From Janthinobacterium sp. LM6 (GTDB lineage Bacteria > Pseudomonadota > Gammaproteobacteria > Burkholderiales > Burkholderiaceae_D): a DNA stretch of 64,000 bases. Under the pieces are notes generated by a model that did not search any database, was not told the DNA's origin, and worked only from the letters and a program-made list of their open reading frames with translations. Numbering within the stretch: the first letter of the stretch is position 1; each line of letters begins with the position of its first letter. The DNA is taken from positions 4,836,001-4,900,000 of the forward strand of contig NZ_CP019510.1 in assembly GCF_002002885.1 (NCBI RefSeq). The letters are read 5' to 3'. Below are positions 18,271-27,408 of this stretch, piece after piece. Both the position numbers and the translations under genes were made by a program.

Positions 18271-20736
18271 TCAGCGCTGCTCGATGCGCGCCTCGGACAA
18301 GGCCCCTTCCAGCGCCTGCACCTCATCCTCCTGCAAGGCCAGCAAGGCATTCAAATCGCCTTGTAATTTGTACATTCTTTTCAGCTGCGCCATGCCGCGC
18401 CGGCGCAGCTTGCCCGGCACGCCCGGACGCAGCAGGCAAGACTTCAAATGTTCGGCCAGTTCGCCCGCCTGCGGATACTGTTCGCGCTCGATCATGCCTT
18501 GCAGCATAGAGATCATGCTGGCCAGGGTCTCGGGCTCGGCCCCTTCGTGCCCGTTGGCGCGGCCGGCCAGGATGGTTTCCTGCAAATGCCGCGCGCCGTC
18601 CAGCACGCTGTCCGCATGCCCCGTGACGGGGGCGTTCAAGAGCCGGTCGCTGCCGCTGAGCACGGCGTCTTCCAGCAGGCGCGCCGCCTCGCTGTCGCCC
18701 TGCTGCTGCAAGGTGCCGGCCAGTTGCGTCTTGCTGTGCAAGGTATCGAGGTGGTCTTCGCCCAGCAGGCGCGCATGCACTTCCAGCACCTGCTCCTGCA
18801 CGCTGCGCGCCGCATCGAGTTCACCGCGCCGCAGCAGCGCCTCGGCCAGCTTGCGCTGGCTCATCAGGGTTTCCGGATGATCGAGCCCGTGCGTGCGCTC
18901 GCGCGCCGCCACCTGGTCTTCATGCAACTGGCGCGCGCCGGCCCAGTCGCCCTGCCCGGCAACGATGTCGGCCAGCAAATCGCGCGTGGCCAGGGTGGCC
19001 GCATGGTCGCTGCCCAGGCGCCGCTCCTGCGCCTGCAGCACGGCAGCGAACAGGCGTCGCGCCCCTTCCAGGTCGCCTTCGCGCCCCAGCGCCTGCGCCA
19101 GGGCCAGCTTGCTGCGCAGGGTATCGCCATGCTCGGCGCCAAACAGGCGTTCGCGCGCCGCCACCACCGTGGCCAGCACTTGCTGCGCCTGCGCCAGCCG
19201 GCCCATGCGCAGCAAGGTGGCGGCGCGGCCATCCATCGCTTCCAGGGTCAGCGGATGCTCGCCGCCCAGCTGGCGCGCGTAGCTTGCCAGCACCGTGTCC
19301 TGCAGCAGCAGCGCCGCCGCCAGTTCGCCCTGCAGCAACAGGGTTTTCGCCAGGCAGGCCCGGGCGGCCAGGGTGTCGGGATGTTCGCTGCCCAGCACGC
19401 GTTCGCGCACGTCGAGCACGTCTTCTTCCAGGAAGCGGGCTTCCTCGAGCTTGCCCAGCTGGCGCAACAGGCGCGCCATGCCGCTCTTGCACGTCAGGCT
19501 GTCGGGATGCTCCTCGCCCAGCAGGCGCACGCGGATCTCGACGCTCTGGCGGAAAGCCTCGAGCGCCTGCCCGCTGCGGCCATCCTTGCGGTACAGCTCG
19601 CCCAAGCGCGCCAGGTCGCGCGCCAGCGGCAGGGCCACGGCGCGGCCCGGTTCGGCCTGCAAGGCCTGGCGCGCTTCGCTGATGGCACCCAGCAAGGCGA
19701 TTTCACGGCTCGATTGCCATGGGAAGTAGCCGCCCGTCAGCCAGTGCAAAAAGGCTTCGAAGGTGCGCGTGAGGGAAAAGCGGTCGCCGCCCTGGTCTAT
19801 ACGCACGGCCAATTGCTCGCCATAGGCAAAGGTTTTCGTCTGCTGCAGCTGGACTTCGTCGAAATAACTGTCGAGGGCGATCTGCGGCAAGCCGTAGGAA
19901 GTGCGCAGCAGGCGCTCGAACATGGGCTGGAAGCCGGCGATGCCCTTGTGCGCATCGCCGCGGCGCCACTCGGCGCGCTGCGCCCCGTCGCCCATTTCTA
20001 TGCGCGAGGGCAAGGGGTACACGAGCAGCGGGCGCTGTTCGTCTTCATGGCTGCGGCGGTACTCGATGGCCCGCGTGACGAGCGCGTCGACGCCTTCCAG
20101 GCTTTGCCGGTTCGGCGTGAAGACCACCACCAGCTTCTTCGGCAGCAAGGTGGTGCAGATGCCGGCGCTGTCCGTGCGGCCCGTGCGCGAATCGACCAGC
20201 ACGTAACGGAAATGCTGGGCCAGGGTGTCGGCGAAGCAGCGGAACAGGGCCGGGCAGCTGTCGAACAGCTGATCCCAGCGCATCTGCGCCAGGCGCTCGC
20301 TGTAGCTGGCGTCGAAGCGCCCCGCGCGCATCAGGTACAGCGGACTGCCCTGGTCGACGCGCACCACGTACTGCTGCCAGTCGATGGCGTCGAGCACGCG
20401 CTGCGCCAGCGCCGCGTCCTCGCGGCCCGTGCCCTGACCGCCGGCACGTCCGCCCGCCGTTTCCAGGCTGATGCGTTCAAGCTGCTGGCGGCACGCCTCG
20501 AAGAACTCGAGCACGCCCGGTCGCTCCTCGTGCTGCTCGAAATAATGGTGCAGGCCCGGCGCTTCCATGTCCCAGTCCAGCATCAGCACGGGCACGCTGG
20601 CGTTTTCGCGGCGCGCCAGCAGGACGGCGATGTTCGACAGGGCCATGGTGCGGCCGGTACCGCCCTTGTAGGAGTAGAAGGTGACGACTTCGCCAGGGGC
20701 GCTCAAAGGCGGCAGGGAGAGGCGTTGGCATTCCAT
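18271..20736 (-). CDS. KGGTGR-type P-loop ATPase fused to TPR repeats
   Basis: The 821-residue protein has a ParA/MinD-like domain (about 1-340) with a deviant Walker A, KGGTGRT, at 24-30, an A'-like DWDMEAPG at 54-61, and Walker B VLVDSRTG at 179-186 followed by FTPNRQSLEG. This signature marks the KGGVGR-variant ATPases. Residues 355-720 are kinesin-light-chain-type TPRs, with seven copies of a GxxHxxTL pattern. It starts 19 bp after the TIR gene and has AAGG upstream of its ATG. Related ATPase-TPR proteins occur beside TIR-like proteins in actinobacterial FxSxx-COOH clusters, but no peptide or radical-SAM partner is visible here. Function unknown; a sensor or switch for the TIR protein is inference. 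Confidence 0.88.
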   Translation of the reverse strand: MECQRLSLPPLSAPGEVVTFYSYKGGTGRTMALSNIAVLLARRENASVPVLMLDWDMEAPGLHHYFEQHEERPGVLEFFEACRQQLERISLETAGGRAGGQGTGREDAALAQRVLDAIDWQQYVVRVDQGSPLYLMRAGRFDASYSERLAQMRWDQLFDSCPALFRCFADTLAQHFRYVLVDSRTGRTDSAGICTTLLPKKLVVVFTPNRQSLEGVDALVTRAIEYRRSHEDEQRPLLVYPLPSRIEMGDGAQRAEWRRGDAHKGIAGFQPMFERLLRTSYGLPQIALDSYFDEVQLQQTKTFAYGEQLAVRIDQGGDRFSLTRTFEAFLHWLTGGYFPWQSSREIALLGAISEARQALQAEPGRAVALPLARDLARLGELYRKDGRSGQALEAFRQSVEIRVRLLGEEHPDSLTCKSGMARLLRQLGKLEEARFLEEDVLDVRERVLGSEHPDTLAARACLAKTLLLQGELAAALLLQDTVLASYARQLGGEHPLTLEAMDGRAATLLRMGRLAQAQQVLATVVAARERLFGAEHGDTLRSKLALAQALGREGDLEGARRLFAAVLQAQERRLGSDHAATLATRDLLADIVAGQGDWAGARQLHEDQVAARERTHGLDHPETLMSQRKLAEALLRRGELDAARSVQEQVLEVHARLLGEDHLDTLHSKTQLAGTLQQQGDSEAARLLEDAVLSGSDRLLNAPVTGHADSVLDGARHLQETILAGRANGHEGAEPETLASMISMLQGMIEREQYPQAGELAEHLKSCLLRPGVPGKLRRRGMAQLKRMYKLQGDLNALLALQEDEVQALEGALSEARIEQR

Positions 20737-20755
20737 GACAGGACCTTTTACGTGA

Positions 20756-21361
20756 TTAACGTGGAAAGTGGGGAGGCGGAATGGCGCGCCATTCCGGCGG
20801 AATAGCGGGCAACACGAAACGGCTGCAATCGTGGCCGGGCGGTGTTGACCGCTTGAGCAAGTGGTAATGCGTGGCGATGCGCTGCACGATGCGTTCGATG
20901 TCGGGCAGGTATTGCGGATTCGATTTCAGGTCGCCGCTGGCCAGGGTATAGGCGGAAAAATCGACGTACAGGCCCGATTCCGTGATTTGCGGCGGCAAGC
21001 CGTCCGGATGGCGCGTCATGATGATGGGAATGATCAGGTGGCTGGGCAAGTCGTACCAGGCGCGCCGCTCCTGCTCGATCAGTTGCATGGCGGCAAATTC
21101 GCGCCGCGTGTAGCCGTGCGCTTCATATTTGGGCGTGTACAGCACGATCATGCACACGCTCTGGCACATGGCGCGCGCCACGCGCAGGTCGATATCGTCG
21201 CCGCCCCCCAGTTGCTCGCTGTCGATGAACAGGACTTCCTCGCGGTCCAGGTGCGGTTCCAGATAGCAAGCCAGCGCCTCGATGAGGTCATTCTTGAACT
21301 TGTTCATGAACGCATATTGGCCGTGCGCGTAGCTCAAGAAACAGCCGTAGCGGATCTCCAT
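20756..21361 (-). CDS. Stand-alone TIR-domain protein
   Basis: A 201-residue protein made up almost entirely of a TIR fold. It has the box-1-like FLSYAHGQ at 8-15, an alternating helix/strand pattern, DIDLRVARAMCQSVCMIVLYTPKY at 56-79, and YTRREFAAMQ with Glu88 where TIR NADases carry the catalytic Glu. A proline-rich tail ends the protein. I chose the ATG at 21359-21361 (MEIRYGC) because AGGGGGA precedes it; MAGPHG at 21394 and a start at 21415 are possible. It is the first gene of a two-gene unit with the KGGTGR ATPase. NADase activity is inference. Confidence 0.85.
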   Translation of the reverse strand: MEIRYGCFLSYAHGQYAFMNKFKNDLIEALACYLEPHLDREEVLFIDSEQLGGGDDIDLRVARAMCQSVCMIVLYTPKYEAHGYTRREFAAMQLIEQERRAWYDLPSHLIIPIIMTRHPDGLPPQITESGLYVDFSAYTLASGDLKSNPQYLPDIERIVQRIATHYHLLKRSTPPGHDCSRFVLPAIPPEWRAIPPPHFPR

Positions 21362-21502
21362 GGCATCCCCCTGTTCCCCGTGCGGCCCTGCCATCGCCGC
21401 GCCTTGACCCTGCAAGGCATGAGCTCACTGTAGACCGCTCGGCAACAAGCCTGTTTGCGCTGGCGCAAAGATGTGTCTGGCGTCCTGGACATGCGTCACA
21501 AT

Positions 21503-21544
21503 GCCAGAAACTGGCGCGATCGCGCCGATTCCTGGCATGCCAGG
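21503..21544. promoter_or_regulatory. Clustered palindromes upstream of the TIR gene
   Basis: Three inverted repeats fall within 42 bp: GCCAG-AAA-CTGGC (21503-21515), the perfect 14-mer GGCGCGATCGCGCC (21513-21526) and the perfect 14-mer CCTGGCATGCCAGG (21531-21544). They lie 142-183 bp upstream of the TIR start. Operator or promoter-proximal structure is likely, but no binding protein can be named. Confidence 0.45.
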
Positions 21545-21600
21545 CGCGCAAGCGGGCACCGCGCGAAAAACGCTATTCGCTTGATAACAAAGGGAAATAT

Positions 21601-21623
21601 GCCGGCGCGCGGATGGCGCCGGC
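21601..21623 (-). terminator. GC-rich hairpin after dinG
   Basis: GCCGGCGC (21601-21608) pairs with GCGCCGGC (21616-21623), 22 bp after the dinG stop on the minus strand. It lacks a solid U-tract, so its strength as a terminator is uncertain. Confidence 0.45.
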
Positions 21624-21644
21624 AGGCAGGACCTAAGCGAGGAC

Positions 21645-23687
21645 TTAAGCACCCCTGGCGGGCAGGTTGCGGAAGAACTCCACCACTTCGGCGGTGTCGC
21701 GCGTGCGCTTGAACGGCGGCAGGCTTTGCCAGATGCGCTTGCCGTACGGCTTGGAAATCAGGCGCGGATCGCAGATCATCAGCACGCCCCGGTCGCCCTC
21801 GTCACGGATCAAGCGGCCCGCGCCCTGCTTCAGGTTGATGATGGCTTCCGGCAGCGAGTGGTGCATGAAGCCGTTCTTGCCCTGCTTTTCCATCACTTCG
21901 ATGCGCGCCGCCAGCACCGGATCGTCGGGCGGCGCGAACGGCAGCTTGTCGATGATCACGAGCGACAGCGCATCGCCGCGCACGTCGACGCCTTCCCAGA
22001 AGCTCTGGCTGCCGATCAGCACGCCATTGCCGGCCGCGCGGAACTGGTCCAGCAATTCCGTGCGGCCCTTTTCTCCCTGCACGAACAGGGGGAAGTTCAG
22101 GCCACGCTGCTTGAATTCATCGGCCAGGCGCTCGGCCGCGCGCTTGACGGCGCGCAAGGTGGTGCACAGGAAGAAGGTGCGCCCGCCCGCCGCCTCGATG
22201 ATGGGCAGCGCGCAGTCGATGACGGCGTCCGTGTAGCCCAGCGAGTTCGGCTGCGGCAGGTTTTGCGGCACGAACAGCAAGCCTTGCTGGCCATAGTCGA
22301 ACGGCGACGGCCACGTATGCGACGGTTCGCCCGTCAAGCCCATCTGCTCGGAAAAATGCTTGAAGTCGTTTTTCACGGCCAGGGTGGCGGACGTGAAAAT
22401 CCAGCTGCGCGGCGTGCCTTCGCGCTGGTTGTTGAAGATGGGCGCGATCGACAATGGCGTTTTATGCAATTGCAGGGAGCTGGAAAACGCTTCCACCCAG
22501 AACACGGCCTCCTCGCCGGCCGCCACTTTGGCCTTCGGGTCGAACTTCCAGCCGCTCAGCTGCTGCGCCAGCTCGACGCCGCGCACGCGGCACTGTTCCA
22601 GCGTTTCCGCCCGTTCCGCCTGGGTTTCCAGTACGGCGACCATGCCGTCAAGCTCGTCCTTGAGGGTGTCGAGCGCGGGAAAGAAGTCGCTCGACGGGGC
22701 GATCTGCGGCAAGGACAGGCGCACGATATCCTGCGGGAAGGTCAGGCGCAGGTCGCGCGCCGCCTTTTCCACCACCGTGACGGTCTTGGCCCAGTCGATG
22801 CCGCGCGCATGCGCGAGGCCCTCGGCCAGCACGTCGCGGCACAGTTCCAGGATTTGCGACGTCGACACCGTATTGCCAAAGAACAAAGTGGCCGTATCGG
22901 GCAGCTGGTGCGCCTCATCGAAGATGATGGTGTTGGCCGAGGGCAGCAATTCCGCCACGCCAGTATCCTTCAGGGCCACGTCGGCAAAGAACAAGTGATG
23001 GTTGACCACCACCACATCCGCCTGCTGGGCTTCCTTGCGGGCCTTCATGACAAAACAATCCTGGTAATACTGGCACTCGGCGCCCATGCAGGTGTCGCGC
23101 GTGGACGTCACCAGGTTCCAGATCATGGCGTTTTCCGGCACCTTGGTCAGCTCGGCCTTGTCGCCCGAGCTGGTCATCTTGATGAAGCGCGAAATTTCGC
23201 GCAGGTGGCCCACGTCGTCGCGCGACGTCATGCGCCCGTTTTGCAGGGTGCGTTCCAGGTGATAGTGGCAGACGTAGTTCGAGCGGCCCTTCAGCAAGGC
23301 GACGGACACGGGCGCCTGCAGCGCGGCGCGCACGGTGGGTATATCGCGCAGGAATAGCTGATCCTGCAAGTTTTTGGTACCGGTGGACACAATGGTCTTG
23401 CCGCCCCACATCAGGGCCGGCACCAGATAGGCGAAGGTCTTGCCTGTGCCCGTGCCCGCCTCGGCGATCAGGGTCGTCTGGCTGTCGATGGCGCTGGCGA
23501 TGGCTTTCGCCATTTCCGTTTGCGAACGGCGCGGCTTGTAGCTGCCCACGGCCGGACCCAGCGGGCCGCCGGCGCCGAACAGGCGCTCGATGTCGGCATC
23601 GTGCTTGCCAGGCGGCGCCTGGAGTTCGGCTGGCAGATCGGCAGGCTGGCCATCTGGGTTTACTGGCAATAAATTGTGATCGGTCAA
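21645..23687 (-). CDS. dinG: ATP-dependent DNA helicase, DinG/YoaA family
   Basis: XPD-like superfamily 2 helicase, 680 residues. Walker A is AEAGTGTGKT (about residue 75) and the DEAH box is FDEAHQ. Between them are the four FeS-cluster cysteines (SNYVCHYH, CMGAEC, YYQDC). The C-terminal motif VI region reads INLKQGAGRLIRDEGDRG. The family unwinds 5'-3' and acts on R-loops, forks and D-loops. The short FeS region and absence of an exonuclease domain fit the YoaA/DinG bacterial type. It lies downstream of the DUF465 gene on the same strand. Confidence 0.94.
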   Translation of the reverse strand: MTDHNLLPVNPDGQPADLPAELQAPPGKHDADIERLFGAGGPLGPAVGSYKPRRSQTEMAKAIASAIDSQTTLIAEAGTGTGKTFAYLVPALMWGGKTIVSTGTKNLQDQLFLRDIPTVRAALQAPVSVALLKGRSNYVCHYHLERTLQNGRMTSRDDVGHLREISRFIKMTSSGDKAELTKVPENAMIWNLVTSTRDTCMGAECQYYQDCFVMKARKEAQQADVVVVNHHLFFADVALKDTGVAELLPSANTIIFDEAHQLPDTATLFFGNTVSTSQILELCRDVLAEGLAHARGIDWAKTVTVVEKAARDLRLTFPQDIVRLSLPQIAPSSDFFPALDTLKDELDGMVAVLETQAERAETLEQCRVRGVELAQQLSGWKFDPKAKVAAGEEAVFWVEAFSSSLQLHKTPLSIAPIFNNQREGTPRSWIFTSATLAVKNDFKHFSEQMGLTGEPSHTWPSPFDYGQQGLLFVPQNLPQPNSLGYTDAVIDCALPIIEAAGGRTFFLCTTLRAVKRAAERLADEFKQRGLNFPLFVQGEKGRTELLDQFRAAGNGVLIGSQSFWEGVDVRGDALSLVIIDKLPFAPPDDPVLAARIEVMEKQGKNGFMHHSLPEAIINLKQGAGRLIRDEGDRGVLMICDPRLISKPYGKRIWQSLPPFKRTRDTAEVVEFFRNLPARGA

Positions 23688-23730
23688 AATATACTTAGGT
23701 GAAGGCTGGACTGGACGCTACTGGCGCCCC

Positions 23731-23931
23731 TCAGGCGGGAACGTCGGGCACCAACTGCATTTTCAGCAAGGTGATGTGATCCTTCAATTGCAATTTGCGT
23801 TTTTTCAGGCGGCGCAGTTGCAGCTCGTCATGGTGGCCATCGAGTATCAGCAACTCGATGACGGCATCGAGGTCGCGGTGTTCCACGTTGAGTTCAATCA
23901 GGCGCCGCTCTATTTGCTGTGCATCGCTCAT
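23731..23931 (-). CDS. Small DUF465 (YdcH-like) protein
   Basis: A 66-residue, highly charged helical protein (MSDAQQIERRLIELN...LKKRKLQLKDHITLL) matching the DUF465/YdcH pattern of a helical hairpin with a basic second helix. The frame extends upstream, but the start at 23929-23931 gives the normal family length. Function unknown. It sits between a lipoprotein gene and dinG. Confidence 0.85.
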   Translation of the reverse strand: MSDAQQIERRLIELNVEHRDLDAVIELLILDGHHDELQLRRLKKRKLQLKDHITLLKMQLVPDVPA

Positions 23932-24070
23932 GTGTTGCGTTCCAGGCAGTGTTGGTAACGGTGTTGGGAAACCGGCGCGCGCAGCGTACGCAGGCAGCCA
24001 GTGGGCGTAGTTTAACCTGCCGCGCGGGTTAGGGCACGCCATTTCCGGCATGCCCCCCTGCGCAGCGGTG

Positions 24071-24790
24071 TTATTTGGCCGGCGGCACAGGCACAGCAAC
24101 GGCCGGCGTGCTGGCAGCGGCGGCGGCCGCCTTGGCAGCCTTGGCCTGCGCTTCGGCCTGGCGCTCGGCCAGGCGTTGCGCCACCCGTTTCTGGCGCGCC
24201 ACGGCGTCAGCCTGCTTGCGGGCATAGGCTGCTTCGCGGGCGGCGCGGCGCGGGGCATCGGCGGCGTCGGCGGCAGCCTGTTTCGCCACCTTCGCCGCGT
24301 GCTCAGCCTCGCGCTCGGCCACGCTCTTGCCTTTCGGCTTGGGCGGCGCCGGCTCGGGCGCGACCACTTTCACGGGCTTGGGCAGGGCCGCGGCACGCTG
24401 CTCGGCGTCCAGGCGCGCACTTTCCTGCGTCCGGGCCAGATCGATATCGCGCAGGCGCACGGACTCGGCGCGCTTGAAGTAATTCGCTTCCGCTTCGACG
24501 GCGCGCAGGCGCACGAGGATCAGGCGGCGCTTTTCCTTGGCCTTGTCCAGGCAGTTATTCACGAAAAACTTGTCGTAGCACTCCAGTTCGCGCGCGGCAA
24601 ACTCGTTTTCCGCCGCCGCGCGCTCGCTGGCGACCAGCTTCAGCTTGGCGTCCGCCTCGTCCACCGACAAGGTGGCGGGCACCTGCGGCGCACCGACTTC
24701 ATCCAACGCCGCGGCACCCTGGTGCGCGCAGGCGGACAACGCCAGGACCAGGCCCAGCGCCGCACCCAGCTTGTATAGTGTATTTGCCAT
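24071..24790 (-). CDS. Putative Ala/Lys-rich coiled-coil lipoprotein
   Basis: The 239-residue protein has a signal peptide with lipobox ALSAC (mature start CAHQGAAAL). Residues 40-120 form a helix with two cysteines (LECYDKFFVNNCLDKAKEKRRL) that could form a disulphide. The C-terminal 100 residues are Ala/Lys/Arg/Glu-rich and probably coiled coil, ending in a Pro/Val tail. I place the start at 24788-24790 (MANTLYKLG). I do not recognise a named family beyond a conserved lipoprotein found near zapE in related bacteria. It starts 19 bp after zapE ends. Confidence 0.75.
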   Translation of the reverse strand: MANTLYKLGAALGLVLALSACAHQGAAALDEVGAPQVPATLSVDEADAKLKLVASERAAAENEFAARELECYDKFFVNNCLDKAKEKRRLILVRLRAVEAEANYFKRAESVRLRDIDLARTQESARLDAEQRAAALPKPVKVVAPEPAPPKPKGKSVAEREAEHAAKVAKQAAADAADAPRRAAREAAYARKQADAVARQKRVAQRLAERQAEAQAKAAKAAAAAASTPAVAVPVPPAK

Positions 24791-24809
24791 TATGTTCCTT
24801 ATCCCTGCC

Positions 24810-25907
24810 TCAAACGATCGCGTCGGCCGCGCCGCGCTGTTCTTTTTCCATGTATTCGCGCGATTGCATCTCGATGATACGCGAAACGGTGCGGTGAAAC
24901 TCGTTGGCCAGCATGCCGTTCGTGTACAGCTCATCAGGCGCCACTTCGGCCGACATGATCAGCTTGACCTTTTGATCATAAAACACGTCGATCAGCCAGG
25001 TAAAGCGGCGCGCTTCGGACGACTGCGCCGCCGACATGGCCGGTATGCCGGACAAAATCACCGTATGGAAGCGGCTGGCGATTTCCAGGTAATCATTTTG
25101 CGAGCGGGGACCGCCGCACAGAGTCGCGAAATCGAACCAGATGATGCCGCCGGCGCGGCGCAGGCAATGGATTTCGCGGCTCTCGATGCGGATGCGCGCG
25201 TCTTCATCGGCCGTCTCGGCGATGCGCGTGTAAGCGTCGCGCAGGGAGCGGTCCGTGTCCGCACCCAGCGGGGTATAGTAACTTTCCACCTGTTCCAGCG
25301 CGCGGCCGCGGTAATCGACGCCCGCGTCGACGTTCATCACGTCGAGCTTGTCCTTCAGCAGCGCGATGGTCGGCAGCATGCGGTCGCGGTGCAGGCCGTC
25401 CGGATACAGCAGGTCGGGGTCGTAATTCGAGGTCATGATGAAGGACACGCCGTTGGCGAACAGGGCCGACAGCAGGTTGTACAGGATCATCGCGTCGGCG
25501 ATGTCGGAGACGTGGAATTCATCGAAACAGATGAGACGGTATTTCTTGGCGATGCGCTTGGCCACCTCGTCGAGCGGGTCGGCCACGCCTTTCAATTCGT
25601 CGAGCTGCTGGTGCACGCCGCGCATGAATTCGTGGAAGTGCAGGCGCGTCTTGCGCACCAGGGGCACGACCGAGTAAAAACTGTCCATCAGGAACGATTT
25701 GCCGCGCCCCACCCCACCCCACATGTACACGCCTTTCGGCACGGCAGGACGGTTCAGCAGGCGCTTGAAGGTGCTCGAACGCTGGCCCTTGTAGGCCACC
25801 CACTCGTCATAGCACAGCTGCAGGCGGTCGACCGCGCGCCGCTGGGCGGCATCGGCCTTGAAATCACGCTTCTGCAGCGCGTGCTGGTAAAACTCTTCTA
25901 CGTTCAT
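24810..25907 (-). CDS. zapE: Cell division ATPase ZapE (AFG1-like)
   Basis: AFG1/LACE1-family P-loop ATPase that affects FtsZ-ring stability in E. coli. Walker A is GGVGRGKS near residue 65 and Walker B LICFDEFHVSD near 125. Other typical segments are TSNYDPDLLYPDGLHRDRMLP and WFDFATLCGGPRSQNDYLEIA. The length of 365 residues is typical. It lies 70 bp after lpdA on the same strand, as is common in betaproteobacteria. Confidence 0.94.
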   Translation of the reverse strand: MNVEEFYQHALQKRDFKADAAQRRAVDRLQLCYDEWVAYKGQRSSTFKRLLNRPAVPKGVYMWGGVGRGKSFLMDSFYSVVPLVRKTRLHFHEFMRGVHQQLDELKGVADPLDEVAKRIAKKYRLICFDEFHVSDIADAMILYNLLSALFANGVSFIMTSNYDPDLLYPDGLHRDRMLPTIALLKDKLDVMNVDAGVDYRGRALEQVESYYTPLGADTDRSLRDAYTRIAETADEDARIRIESREIHCLRRAGGIIWFDFATLCGGPRSQNDYLEIASRFHTVILSGIPAMSAAQSSEARRFTWLIDVFYDQKVKLIMSAEVAPDELYTNGMLANEFHRTVSRIIEMQSREYMEKEQRGAADAIV

Positions 25908-25977
25908 GGGATTCGCTTTAACGCACAGGGGCGCCGGCGGAAAAAATCCGCGAGCGCCCCTGAAGGACTAACTACAA

Positions 25978-27408
25978 TTAAAAGTTCAACGTGCGCTTGT
26001 CAACCGCCAGTGCCGCTTCCTTGGTCGCTTCCGACAGGGATGGGTGAGCGTGGCAAATGCGCGCGATGTCTTCGGCCGAAGCCTTGAATTCCATCGCCAC
26101 GACGGCTTCGGAAATCAGTTCGGACGCCATCGGGCCGACGATGTGCACGCCGAGGATTTCATCGGTGGTCGCATCGGCCAGGAATTTCACCATGCCCGAG
26201 GTGTCGCCCAGCGCGCGCGCACGGCCGTTGGCCATGAACGGGAAGGTGCCGGCCTTGTAGGCGATGCCTTCCGCCTTCAGGGTTTGCTCGGTCTTGCCGA
26301 CCCACGCGATTTCCGGCGAGGTGTAGATTACCCAAGGAATCGTGTTGAAGTTGGTGTGACCGTGCTGGCCGGCGATACGCTCGGCCACGGCAACGCCTTC
26401 TTCTTCGGCCTTGTGCGCCAGCATCGGGCCGCGCACGACGTCGCCCACCGCCCACACGTTCGGCAGGTTGGTCTTGCAGTCGCCGTCGACGGCGATGAAG
26501 CCGCGTTCGTCCAGCTGCAGGCCGACCTTGTCGGCACCCAGGCCATTCGTGTTCGGCGTACGGCCGATCGAGATGATCAGCTTGTCGAACACGGCTTTTT
26601 GCGCTTCGCCCTTGGCGTCCACGAATTCCACGGTGACGTCTTTCTTGCCTGGCGTGATCGCACCGATCTTGCAACCGAGGTTGATCTTCAAGCCTTGCTT
26701 GGTGAACAACTTCGACGCTTCCTTGGCGATCTGCTCGTCGACGGCGCCCAGGAAGACCGGCAGGCCTTCCAGCACGGTGACGTCGGAACCCAGGCGGCGC
26801 CAGACGCTGCCCATTTCCAGGCCGATCACGCCGGCGCCGATGACGCCCAGCTTGGCTGGTACGGCGTCGATGGCCAGTGCGCCCGTGTTCGACAGGATCA
26901 GTTTCTCGTCGAAAGGTGCGCCCGGCAGTTCGCGCGCGTTCGAACCCGTGGCGATGACCACGTGCTTGGCCGTCAGGGTTTCGTTGGCTTCGCCCGTCAC
27001 ACTGATGTCGTACGTGCCAGCGGCGGCAGCGGCGAAAGCGGCGCGGCCGTGGAAGAAGGCGATCTTGTTCTTCTTGAACAGGTACAGGATGCCGTCGTTG
27101 TTTTGCTTGACGACGGTGTCTTTGCGCTTGAGCATCTGGCCCAGGTTCAGCTTCAGGCCGGCGACGTCGATGCCGTGCTCGGCGAAGCTGTGGCCCGCGT
27201 GTTCGAAATGCTCGGACGATTGCAGCAGCGCTTTCGACGGGATGCAGCCGACGTTGGTGCAGGTACCGCCAGGCGCGGCGCCGCCCTTGGCGTTCGACCA
27301 CTCGTCGACGCAAGCGACGGAAAAGCCCAGCTGCGCTGCGCGGATGGCGGCGATGTAGCCGCCAGGGCCCGCACCGATGACAACTACGTCAAATTGTTTA
27401 GTACTCAT
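25978..27408 (-). CDS. lpdA: Dihydrolipoyl dehydrogenase, E3 of 2-oxoglutarate dehydrogenase
   Basis: FAD flavoprotein that reoxidises the E2 lipoyl groups with NAD+. It has an N-terminal FAD motif GAGPGGYIAAIRAAQLG and the redox-active disulphide Cys50/Cys55 (GGTCTNVGC). A second Rossmann motif follows (GAGVIGLEMGSVWRRLG), and the catalytic His-Glu lies in ICHAHPSLSEATKEAAL near the C-terminus. It has 476 residues and no N-terminal lipoyl domain. Its start overlaps the PspC-domain gene by 11 bp. Confidence 0.96.
   Translation of the reverse strand: MSTKQFDVVVIGAGPGGYIAAIRAAQLGFSVACVDEWSNAKGGAAPGGTCTNVGCIPSKALLQSSEHFEHAGHSFAEHGIDVAGLKLNLGQMLKRKDTVVKQNNDGILYLFKKNKIAFFHGRAAFAAAAAGTYDISVTGEANETLTAKHVVIATGSNARELPGAPFDEKLILSNTGALAIDAVPAKLGVIGAGVIGLEMGSVWRRLGSDVTVLEGLPVFLGAVDEQIAKEASKLFTKQGLKINLGCKIGAITPGKKDVTVEFVDAKGEAQKAVFDKLIISIGRTPNTNGLGADKVGLQLDERGFIAVDGDCKTNLPNVWAVGDVVRGPMLAHKAEEEGVAVAERIAGQHGHTNFNTIPWVIYTSPEIAWVGKTEQTLKAEGIAYKAGTFPFMANGRARALGDTSGMVKFLADATTDEILGVHIVGPMASELISEAVVAMEFKASAEDIARICHAHPSLSEATKEAALAVDKRTLNF

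Noticed and set aside
18271..20736. ParA-type plasmid or chromosome partition ATPase
   Set aside because: The deviant KGGTGRT Walker A and long TPR tail differ from ParA, no parB or centromere repeats are nearby, and the partner is a TIR protein.
21483..21545. Sigma-54 promoter upstream of the TIR gene (TGGCAT...GC)
   Set aside because: The GG-to-GC spacing on the minus strand is nine bases instead of ten, and the -12 box does not match.
21425..21652. Possible small peptide gene upstream of the TIR gene (a third cassette member)
   Set aside because: The frame lacks a ribosome-binding site, overlaps the end of dinG and the palindrome cluster, and shows no FxSxx-COOH-like tail.
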